From positions 1 through 5,401 of the forward strand of contig DAOVJF010000221.1 of NCBI GenBank assembly GCA_030673355.1: DNA of 5,401 bases. The letters run 5' to 3'. Numbering within the stretch: the first letter of the stretch is position 1; each line of letters opens with the position of its first letter. A program made the position numbers and the translations under genes. Origin of the DNA: Planctomycetota bacterium. GTDB lineage: Bacteria; JAJVIF01; JAPKYR01. The notes beneath the pieces were generated by a model, which worked only from the letters and a program-made list of their open reading frames with translations, was not told the origin of the DNA and did not search any database. Below are positions 1-5,401 of this stretch, piece by piece.

Positions 1-83
1 CTGGGATTGCCTTTACCCGAGCAACCTGTGATCAGGAATAAGATAAAAGCTGTGTAAATTAAAAAGCGTAATGTTTTTATCAT
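1..83 (-). CDS. Downstream paralogue, lipoprotein N-terminus (partial, runs off left edge)
   Basis: This is the first 27 codons of a third tandem gene, starting with ATG at 81-83 and continuing past the left edge. The visible protein is a lipoprotein signal peptide: a short basic n-region (MIKTLR), a hydrophobic core (FLIYTAFILFLITG) and a lipobox cysteine at residue 21, followed by SGKGNP. It differs from the complete gene's N-terminus by one residue (Leu8 instead of Met8). It would be cleaved before Cys21 by signal peptidase II and lipid-anchored. Only 21 bases separate it from the stop codon of the complete gene, so it is probably co-transcribed. The start is supported by a GGTG motif 5 bases upstream and by the matching start in the paralogue. 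The rest of the protein is not visible; inferring the same PKD and propeller architecture is reasonable but unproven. Confidence 0.9.
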   Translation of the reverse strand, partial: MIKTLRFLIYTAFILFLITGCSGKGNP

Positions 84-92
84 ATCTGCACC
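1..92 (-). repeat. 5' direct-repeat block, downstream copy
   Basis: Aligning this block by eye with 3307-3398 gives 87 matches in 92 with no gaps. It covers the ribosome binding site, start codon and signal peptide codons of the downstream copy and is cut by the window edge, so the true repeat may be longer. Of the five differences, two are synonymous, two fall in one codon (Leu8 versus Met8) and one lies in the leader next to the start. Confidence 0.9.
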
Positions 93-94
93 AT
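89..94 (-). promoter_or_regulatory. Weak ribosome binding site of the downstream paralogue
   Basis: The minus strand reads ATGGTG-CAGAT-ATG, placing GGTG 5 bases before the start at 83, exactly as in the complete paralogue (AGGTG-CAGAG-ATG). It is a weaker Shine-Dalgarno match than the AGGTG of the other copy. Two ATGs just upstream are in a different frame and hit TGA after a few codons, so they are not alternative starts of this gene. Confidence 0.5.
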
Positions 95-104
95 CATTTG
101 TAAT

Positions 105-3100
105 TTACCAGAGTTCAAATATCTGCAAACCGCAATCCGTTGGGACATATAAGAATTCACCGTCAATTGCCGCATCATTGGATTTGCATTCTGCCGGACT
201 TATGCTCGTAATTAGAGCATTTTCAGGTGTTGTAATATCCACGGCAACGACGCTGTCATAAGTTGTGACATAAGCATAGTTTCCAGAAGCCAGAACCTTC
301 GTGGCTTCTGATGGTAAAGCGACCGTTTTTATAAGTACCGGATCCTCAGGGGAACTGATATCGAAAATGTTCAAATCAGGTATTAGTCCAACGAATACAG
401 TCGTTGAAGCAATAAAGATATAATTTCCTTGTATGTCAAGCCAACTGCAGCCCCAAAAATCCGAATTTAAATGAAAATACTTAATATAATAAGCGGATTC
501 AGGTGGATCGACATTTAAGACATGGATTACAGATGGAACAAAAGACTTTGAAGTTGCATAAGCAATACCACCTTTAATGTCTATATCCCCAGCGCCACCC
601 GGTACTGGTACTGTATTAACAATAAATAGTGATGCAATTGGATCAATATCAAGTATTATCAGACTCGACCAAGTACCAACATATGCGTATTCTCCCTGAA
701 CACAAATATCTCTGGGAATTTCAGGTAGATTAAATGTTTGGATGATTGAGGGATTTTCAGGCGATTGCACATCGATTATCAGGAGCTGGCCTGAATCGTT
801 TGATACAGTGGCAAAAATATGGTTTCCTGAATATTCCAGGTCACCGATACCCCCGTCAATCAATATTTCCCCAACTTTATGGGTCGTTGACTGTGGCTCA
901 ATGTCGTAGATTTCAATACCTGAGGAAGTTACTATATACGCGTACTCACCAACCTGTTCAATGGCTGAAATCTCACCGGGATATTCAAACTCGCTTGTAA
1001 TAAAAGCGGATTCAGGGGGGTCAGTGTCCAGCACCCTGACAACGTCGCTGTCGACCATACATGCCAGACCGTTCGCCCCATGGATTCTCCTTGCGTTGTA
1101 ATTCAGTTCGGAAGTAATATACATTTCATTTATTGGGTCGATATCTACCAGGAAGCATTGAGTATAGTTATATATGCCGGCAACACCGACCGGATCAACC
1201 CACAAGCCATTATAAGATGAATTCGGCAAACTGACGCTGTTTAATAATGTTAAGAAACTTGGATTTGCGTTATAGATCTCCAGAGTATCCGGCACCTCGC
1301 CAAAATTAACTAAATTATTTCCGTATGATCCAACACGCTCGGTATTCATGTCCAATTCTTTAATTGTAGTACCAGATTCCGGGATCGATATATCAATTAC
1401 ATGGAGAACATCCATAGAATCCGCTACATATATGTGATCTCCCAGGATTGCAGCACTAATCGCATCTGCGTAGCCGGTGCTCCAGTACCCGAGCCCCATT
1501 GGAGTGTACGTAAAAAATTGGTAACTCGTCATTTGCACTTGATTAACGACAGCAGGGGATTCGGGTGGATTCGCATTAATTATTTTTAGATACGCGTATT
1601 GGCCAATGTACACATAACCATCTTTTACCTGGACCATTCGAATCCTTTTTTCCATGTCCAGTTCACCCGCGATGTATGAATTACCCGGTGGATCCACATC
1701 GATGATCAGTAGTTTCTCGGGTCCGGGTGTATCGTAGGCTACATATGCATAGCCATCAGATATAACTAATTTACTAGAAATCCCAGGCAGATCCACTCTG
1801 CCCAGCCTTACAGGATTGTACGGGTCGGTTAAATCATAAATATTCAGGCTTGACGGCCAGGCGGTTATATAAGCTAAGTTGCCCTCCATATACACTCCAT
1901 ACGGCGTAAAGTTCATCCATTCCGGCGTTATATCTACCGGGCTGACAGGAACACCTGGAGCAGCTATTAAAACCTGCAATGGCTCATCAAGAATATCTGT
2001 CTGGCCCTCGTCATCGGTTACACGGCACTGAACTTGATGGTAACCGCCTGTAGTGAAACTGTGAACGATCTCCGGGCCGTTTTCGTCATATAAACCGTCA
2101 TTATCCCAGTCCCATTCAGTGAGAACGATCATCCCGCCATCGGGATCGTATGAATCAAAGCTCCAGAAATAGACTGGTTCATTAATTGTCTGCGGATTCG
2201 GATCAGCACCCGCTACTGCTACCGGGTGGCCCTCAACCCTGACATCAACAACCTGATAAGCCTTCATATCAATCCAGGGAAAATTCGGGTTGTAATCGTT
2301 GTCCTGTACCGAAATCAGGCATTTGTAAAATCCACCCGGTGCGAGATTCTGATTGGTCAATGCTACATGGTAGCGTGAAAAATCATCGGTCTCTGATTTA
2401 AATCCAGCTATCTTTTCACCATCGAAAAGTTCGGAACATTCAACCAGAGGCACATCGTGGGTATCTTTTCCACCCCGGTCATAAACGTCGATCTGGAGCC
2501 ACGTTGTCCCGCCTTCGTCGGTCATCTCCTCCATAAAAGGTGTAACCACAATTTTCCATGGCTCCGATGAATTTGCGTTTAAACCAAAATCGGTCATCGG
2601 ATCGTCGACCGGCGTTTCAATCGGTACAGCCCAGCTCGCATCGACCGCGTAGCCGAACACAAACTCGTTTGCGGGATATTTCAATGAGTATGTCCGCGTG
2701 ACGGAGTCACCTGTTAATAACGCGTTACGAGTGTTCGACGGGTCATCCGAAATGTGCCTTATGTACCCGTTCACAAGCGCATCGGGTAAATGCTCTGACG
2801 CGTACACCCCCTGGAAATACTCCTGTATCGGTGGTGCTGGCCCGATCAGCCACGTGTTATAAAGAGATGTGTACCCATCGGGATTCAGGAACTCGCCATC
2901 TCCAAAAATCGAGTCTGAAATGGTCATTCCTGACAAGGGAAATGTATGACTCCCATCGAACATCATTATTCCCCGCACATCGAAGATCGTATAGAGCGGA
3001 TCATCGTAAGGATGTGTGATTTTGAAATCAACATCGATGTATCCCGGCTCAGGATAATCGAACCCGACAATTTCGAAACAATCCGAACAAGGGCTGACCT

Positions 3101-3389
3101 CAAGAAATTTCAATATGTTGAGATGCATGAAACCTTCCCGCAGCGGCACGATTTCATACTCGACATTCCCAGGATCGGTGACGTTCATGTAAATCAGGTT
3201 GTGAAACAAGGGAAAGTGGCTGCCATTGTAATCCGAAACTTCCCTGCCAGCGGTCAATCCAGGTGTCAACACCTGATCTCCCGGGTCAACTTCAGTATCC
3301 GGAGCACTGGGATTCCCTTTACCCGAGCAACCTGTGATCAGGAATAAGATAAAAGCCGTGTAAATCATAAAGCGTAATGTTTTTATCAT
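105..3389 (-). CDS. PKD-domain, LVIVD-repeat beta-propeller surface lipoprotein (complete)
   Basis: The product is a 1094-residue predicted surface lipoprotein. Seen in the sequence: a signal peptide with Cys21 in LITGC; an unassigned region (about 22-388) with a CxxC at Cys101/Cys104; a PKD domain (about 389-475) with a WDWDNDG motif at 426-432; then 13 whole repeats plus a final half repeat of about 44 residues (about 503-1094). The repeats share G-x-x-A-Y-V, then L-x-I-x-D-h-x-P-P-E-x. Known of the families: LVIVD repeats form four-stranded units in bacterial and archaeal cell-surface proteins and are sometimes paired with PKD. Inferred: a lipid-anchored binding or adhesion protein; no catalytic residues are recognisable. 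I chose the ATG at 3387-3389 because AGGTG sits 5 bases before it, the signal peptide begins there, and the downstream paralogue starts at the same point. An in-frame GTG at 3411-3413 would add 8 residues. The gene sits 20 bases after its upstream paralogue and 21 before the next, which suggests an operon. The reading frame is intact. Confidence 0.95.
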   Translation of the reverse strand: MIKTLRFMIYTAFILFLITGCSGKGNPSAPDTEVDPGDQVLTPGLTAGREVSDYNGSHFPLFHNLIYMNVTDPGNVEYEIVPLREGFMHLNILKFLEVSPCSDCFEIVGFDYPEPGYIDVDFKITHPYDDPLYTIFDVRGIMMFDGSHTFPLSGMTISDSIFGDGEFLNPDGYTSLYNTWLIGPAPPIQEYFQGVYASEHLPDALVNGYIRHISDDPSNTRNALLTGDSVTRTYSLKYPANEFVFGYAVDASWAVPIETPVDDPMTDFGLNANSSEPWKIVVTPFMEEMTDEGGTTWLQIDVYDRGGKDTHDVPLVECSELFDGEKIAGFKSETDDFSRYHVALTNQNLAPGGFYKCLISVQDNDYNPNFPWIDMKAYQVVDVRVEGHPVAVAGADPNPQTINEPVYFWSFDSYDPDGGMIVLTEWDWDNDGLYDENGPEIVHSFTTGGYHQVQCRVTDDEGQTDILDEPLQVLIAAPGVPVSPVDITPEWMNFTPYGVYMEGNLAYITAWPSSLNIYDLTDPYNPVRLGRVDLPGISSKLVISDGYAYVAYDTPGPEKLLIIDVDPPGNSYIAGELDMEKRIRMVQVKDGYVYIGQYAYLKIINANPPESPAVVNQVQMTSYQFFTYTPMGLGYWSTGYADAISAAILGDHIYVADSMDVLHVIDISIPESGTTIKELDMNTERVGSYGNNLVNFGEVPDTLEIYNANPSFLTLLNSVSLPNSSYNGLWVDPVGVAGIYNYTQCFLVDIDPINEMYITSELNYNARRIHGANGLACMVDSDVVRVLDTDPPESAFITSEFEYPGEISAIEQVGEYAYIVTSSGIEIYDIEPQSTTHKVGEILIDGGIGDLEYSGNHIFATVSNDSGQLLIIDVQSPENPSIIQTFNLPEIPRDICVQGEYAYVGTWSSLIILDIDPIASLFIVNTVPVPGGAGDIDIKGGIAYATSKSFVPSVIHVLNVDPPESAYYIKYFHLNSDFWGCSWLDIQGNYIFIASTTVFVGLIPDLNIFDISSPEDPVLIKTVALPSEATKVLASGNYAYVTTYDSVVAVDITTPENALITSISPAECKSNDAAIDGEFLYVPTDCGLQIFELW
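108..1883 (-). repeat. LVIVD-type beta-propeller repeat array of the complete gene (13.5 repeats)
   Basis: Thirteen whole units and a final half unit, each about 40-60 residues, begin at GNLAYITAWP (residue 503) and end at Trp1094. Each unit opens with G/D-x-x-A/L-Y/F-V/I, then a strand L-x-I-x-D-h-x-P-P-E-x, then a V/I-rich strand. Unit openings include DGYAYVAY, GDHIYVAD, GEYAYIVT, GNHIFATV, GEYAYVGT and GNYAYVTT. The last half unit (GEFLYVPTDCGLQIFELW) lacks its outer strands, which the segment before repeat 1 could supply. That is the usual ring closure in propellers. The repetition is at protein level only; the DNA is not repeated. Confidence 0.85.
1965..2225 (-). other. PKD domain in the complete gene (residues about 389-475)
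   Basis: The domain runs from PVAVAGADPNP to LDEPLQVLI, with the typical order seen in PKD domains: the initial PVA-A-A-P strand, F-x-S-x-D-PDGG, a WDWDNDG core, H-x-F-x-x-G-x-Y-x-V, and a V-TDDEG-T-D tail. Asp427, 429, 431 and 435 are spaced as positions 1, 3, 5 and 9 of an EF-hand-like calcium loop, so calcium binding is possible. PKD domains are Ig-like beta-sandwiches of extracellular proteins. Here it probably acts as a spacer between the N-terminal region and the propeller. Confidence 0.85.
2226..3326 (-). other. Unassigned N-terminal extracellular region of the complete gene (about residues 22-388)
   Basis: I do not recognise a named domain here. Visible landmarks are a PCSDC motif (Cys101, Cys104), FDVRGI near residue 134, an NPDGY segment near 168 that precedes a Tyr/Trp-containing stretch, and a C-terminal section (about 295-385) with alternating hydrophobic residues (TWLQIDVYDRGG, then FYKCLISVQDND) that looks like a beta-sandwich. 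It is rich in Asp, Pro, Tyr and Phe and lacks transmembrane segments, fitting an exported region. The upstream copy's equivalent lies outside the window, so conservation cannot be judged. Confidence 0.6.
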
Positions 3390-3398
3390 CTCTGCACC
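3307..3398 (-). repeat. 5' direct-repeat block, complete copy
   Basis: This is the partner of the block at 1-92, offset by 3306 bases, which is also the start-to-start distance between the two genes. It includes GGTGCAGAG just before the ATG and the whole signal peptide. Upstream of the block the two intergenic sequences diverge apart from the Leu-Trp-stop codons of the preceding genes. Confidence 0.9.
3327..3389 (-). other. Lipoprotein signal peptide and lipobox of the complete gene
   Basis: Residues 1-21: a basic n-region MIKTLR, a hydrophobic stretch from Phe7 to Ile18, then L-I-T-G-C with the acceptor cysteine at 21. The residue after the cysteine is Ser, not Asp. In enterobacteria that would favour the outer membrane, but the rule may not apply in this lineage. 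A Gly/Lys/Asn/Pro/Ser tether follows, as is usual after a lipid anchor. Confidence 0.9.
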
Positions 3399-3399
3399 T
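3395..3399 (-). promoter_or_regulatory. Ribosome binding site deciding the start of the complete gene
   Basis: The minus strand reads AGGTG-CAGAG-ATG, with AGGTG 5 bases before the ATG at 3389. This favours that ATG over the in-frame GTG at 3411-3413, which overlaps the TGA of the upstream gene. The motif lies in the 20-base gap between the two genes, which leaves no room for a separate terminator and promoter. Confidence 0.7.
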
Positions 3400-3409
3400 A
3401 CATGGTTAA

Positions 3410-5401
3410 TCACCAGAGGTCATATAACTCAATACCGCACTCAGTACCGACATAAAGAAAATCGTCAACTTTGACCAGGTCCCATGGCTTGCACATTGTT
3501 GTAGTAGAATTTAGTACGGTTGCATTTTCGATAGATGAACAATCAACTATAATTAGTTTTGATTGGCCTGAAATATAAACATTATTACCAGAGGCCACTA
3601 ATTCCAGGAATTGGTTTAAAGCCGGATCCTTGGGTAATTGTACTGAATTAACCAGTTCAGCGTTATCCTGCGAACTGATGTCATAAATCAACAATAAAGA
3701 CTCACTACCAGGGAAGTTAAGTCCTCTTGCTGTGATGTATGCAAAGTTATCCTGGATAGAGATCCTACCGTAGCTAAGAGAACCATTTGGATTGTAGTGG
3801 GGTATCACTGCAACTTCATGGGCAGTTTCAGGTGGATCGATATCAACAATTGCCATAATATTGTTGATGTCACCCCCTCCGGGTGTCAGGTAGGCATAAC
3901 CGTTGGCGATATCTATGCCCCCACCTCTAAGTGATGCTTCGACAGAAATCACAATATGAGCAGATTCGATCGGCTCTATATCTATTATCGATAAGTATGA
4001 GTATATACCGTTTATGTACAAATAACCGCCTTTAACCACCATGTGGCCAGAACTGCTGTATTCAGGGATACTTAATGTCTTTATAATCCAGGGATCACCA
4101 GGATTGCTTACATCAATTATTTGTAATGAATGATAACCCGAATATGGTTCTGTTAAGGCAAACAGGATATTATCATTCAATTCCAAAAAATAGATATCGC
4201 CATCAAAATTTGTAAGTTCTTTAATTTTATGAGCATCGGCTAAGGGCTCAATATCAAGAATGGTAATTCCATCCGGTGATGCCATATATGCATATTCACC
4301 TGATATTTCGAGTTCATGACATTCGCCGGGAAACTCGAATTGGCTTGCGATGAAGGTTGATTCCGGTGGATCAGTATCCAGAATGCTGATAGAATCATGG
4401 TGAACAGCGCATGCCAATCCATTATCCCCATCGATGCTGTTACAGGCCAGGTCAAATTCAGAGGCAATGTAAGTTTCCATCACAGGATCTATATCAAAAA
4501 TAACGCAGGTGTCATCATGAAGGGTCACTCCCGCAACTCCAAGCGGATCTACCCATAAATTTGTGGCGTTGGCGGTATGGTGATAGACACTTAGAACCAG
4601 GCCGTCAGGTTCTGAATTCGGATCCCAGATTCCCAGTCTGTATGAGTCGGTAAAGAACAGGTAGTCCTGGTAAGTTCCCAGTCCGTTGCATCTAAGGTCA
4701 AATTCAGCTTCAATCGAAGCGGATTCGGGTTGCTCAATATCTATCTTGTGCATCAAGTAGTGAAAAGTCCAGTAATGGGGATTGGCAACATATGCATAAT
4801 TACTAATGAATGCAATTCCAGGTACTGCTCCATAGTCCCACGTGGTGCCATACCAATAAGATTGGTAATAAGAAAACCTTGGTAAAGGAAAATGTACAAC
4901 TAAGTGGGCATCCTCAGGTGGATTAACATCGATGATTTTCAGTTGGGCTGAATATGAATCGTAACTTATAGTATTCTGGAAACCCGCATAGACGTAACCA
5001 TCCCGGGCTTCAATTTCCTCTAATCGCATACTGACTGGAATTTCATTTACAACTGCTGATTGACCCGGAGGGTCAATGTCTATTATCGCGATACATGTCG
5101 GGTCCGGATCATCATATCCAACATACGCATACCCGTCATCCACAGCTATCACTTCCGAAATACCCGGTAAATCAACACTCCCAAGTAGAAGTGGACTATA
5201 AGGGTTGGATAGATCGTAAATTAATAATTTTGTTGGCCAGGCTGTAATATATGCAAGGTTGCCTTCCATTTCTACACCAACCGGCTTGACGCTCAACCAG
5301 TTATGGGGGATTTCTTCCGGTGTGATCGGAAAACCCGATCCGCTGATACCCACTGTTAAAGGTTCATCCAACTCATCGGTCTGGCCTTCATCATCGGTTA
5401 C
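3410..5401 (-). CDS. Upstream paralogue, PKD/LVIVD-repeat beta-propeller protein (C-terminal 663 residues, runs off right edge)
   Basis: The frame is open to the window edge, so the 5' end is missing; the TTG at 5369-5371 is an internal Leu codon, not a start. The first visible residues (VTDDEGQTD, then LDEPL) match the end of the PKD domain in the complete paralogue, so a PKD domain precedes them. The rest is a 14-unit LVIVD-type array opening at GNLAYITAWP (codon at 5261-5263) and ending in TECGIELYDLW and TGA at 3410-3412. Compared with the complete gene over the same span it has 663 rather than 638 residues. The extra length comes mainly from loops in repeats 3, 11 and 12. Identity by eye is only moderate but repeat order is the same. 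Inferred role: a surface binding lipoprotein like its neighbour. A signal peptide is expected outside the window but not seen. No broken codons are present. Confidence 0.93.
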   Translation of the reverse strand, partial: VTDDEGQTDELDEPLTVGISGSGFPITPEEIPHNWLSVKPVGVEMEGNLAYITAWPTKLLIYDLSNPYSPLLLGSVDLPGISEVIAVDDGYAYVGYDDPDPTCIAIIDIDPPGQSAVVNEIPVSMRLEEIEARDGYVYAGFQNTISYDSYSAQLKIIDVNPPEDAHLVVHFPLPRFSYYQSYWYGTTWDYGAVPGIAFISNYAYVANPHYWTFHYLMHKIDIEQPESASIEAEFDLRCNGLGTYQDYLFFTDSYRLGIWDPNSEPDGLVLSVYHHTANATNLWVDPLGVAGVTLHDDTCVIFDIDPVMETYIASEFDLACNSIDGDNGLACAVHHDSISILDTDPPESTFIASQFEFPGECHELEISGEYAYMASPDGITILDIEPLADAHKIKELTNFDGDIYFLELNDNILFALTEPYSGYHSLQIIDVSNPGDPWIIKTLSIPEYSSSGHMVVKGGYLYINGIYSYLSIIDIEPIESAHIVISVEASLRGGGIDIANGYAYLTPGGGDINNIMAIVDIDPPETAHEVAVIPHYNPNGSLSYGRISIQDNFAYITARGLNFPGSESLLLIYDISSQDNAELVNSVQLPKDPALNQFLELVASGNNVYISGQSKLIIVDCSSIENATVLNSTTTMCKPWDLVKVDDFLYVGTECGIELYDLW
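3413..5263 (-). repeat. LVIVD-type beta-propeller repeat array of the upstream paralogue
   Basis: It has the same 13 whole units plus a final half unit as the complete paralogue. Unit openings include DGYAYVGY, DGYVYAGF, SNYAYVAN, GEYAYMAS, GGYLYING, NGYAYLTP and DNFAYITA. The D-h-D-P-P-E-x strand end recurs (DIDPPG, DVNPPED, DTDPPES, DIDPPET). Units 5 to 7 are the best conserved against the other copy. Confidence 0.85.

Noticed and set aside
746..1000. Plus-strand open frame of 84 codons
   Set aside because: It is antisense to the propeller repeats, has no domain, and is a chance frame opposite a clearly real gene.
1401..1589. Plus-strand open frame of 62 codons
   Set aside because: It is antisense to repeats 3 and 4 of the complete gene and has no supporting feature.
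108..1883. DNA-level tandem repeats or a CRISPR-like array
   Set aside because: The periodicity is visible only in the protein; the DNA of successive repeats is not alike, and there are no uniform spacers.
2831..3019. Plus-strand open frame of 62 codons
   Set aside because: It overlaps both the real minus-strand gene and another plus-strand shadow frame; no domain is visible.
2946..3347. Plus-strand open frame of 133 codons
   Set aside because: It lies wholly antisense to the conserved N-terminal coding region of the complete gene, has no recognisable domain, and its sequence follows from the codons on the other strand.
3390..3409. Terminator or promoter between the tandem genes
   Set aside because: The gap is 20 bases (21 at 84-104), with no hairpin or T-run; only a ribosome binding site fits.
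4240..4467. Minus-strand open frame of 75 codons in another frame
   Set aside because: It lies inside the upstream paralogue, whose own frame shows clear repeat periodicity across the same bases.
5369..5371. TTG as the start of the upstream gene
   Set aside because: The frame stays open to the window edge and the residues before this codon match the PKD tail of the paralogue, so it is an internal Leu codon.
3410..5401. Upstream copy as a decayed pseudogene or recombination donor
   Set aside because: There are no internal stops or frameshifts, all 14 repeats are intact, and the conserved cysteines and C-terminus are kept.

Overview
The window is bacterial coding DNA read entirely from the minus strand (right to left). 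It holds one complete gene (105-3389) flanked by parts of two close paralogues: the 3' two-thirds or so of an upstream copy (3410-5401, running off the right edge) and the first 27 codons of a downstream copy (1-83, running off the left edge). The genes are separated by only 20 and 21 bases, so this is a head-to-tail tandem array of at least three related genes, very probably one operon. Promoter and terminator lie outside the window, and no stretch longer than 21 bases is non-coding.

The complete gene encodes a 1094-residue secreted lipoprotein. In order it has a lipoprotein signal peptide (Cys21 in an LITGC lipobox), an unassigned mostly beta-looking region (about 22-388), one PKD domain (about 389-475) and a long C-terminal array of about 44-residue beta repeats (about 480-1094). 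The repeats have the LVIVD type pattern (G-x-x-A-Y-V ... L-x-I-x-D-h-x-P-P-E-x). I count 13 whole repeats plus a final half repeat that can pair with the strand before repeat 1, giving 14 blades. The upstream copy has the same 14 repeats but its sequence has diverged a great deal, while the 5' ends of the complete and downstream copies are almost identical at DNA level.

The lipobox and the extracellular-type domains suggest a Gram-negative-like (diderm) bacterium that displays a family of surface propeller proteins. PKD plus LVIVD-repeat surface proteins are known in several environmental bacterial lineages and in archaea. The sequence does not let me name the organism. No enzyme, transporter, RNA gene, mobile element or CRISPR array is present. 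The biology is likely surface binding or adhesion, but no ligand can be read from the sequence. The points worth following are the tandem paralogue array with a conserved 5' block and divergent 3' domains, the aromatic-rich loop in repeat 3 of both copies, and two cysteine pairs kept at identical spacing.
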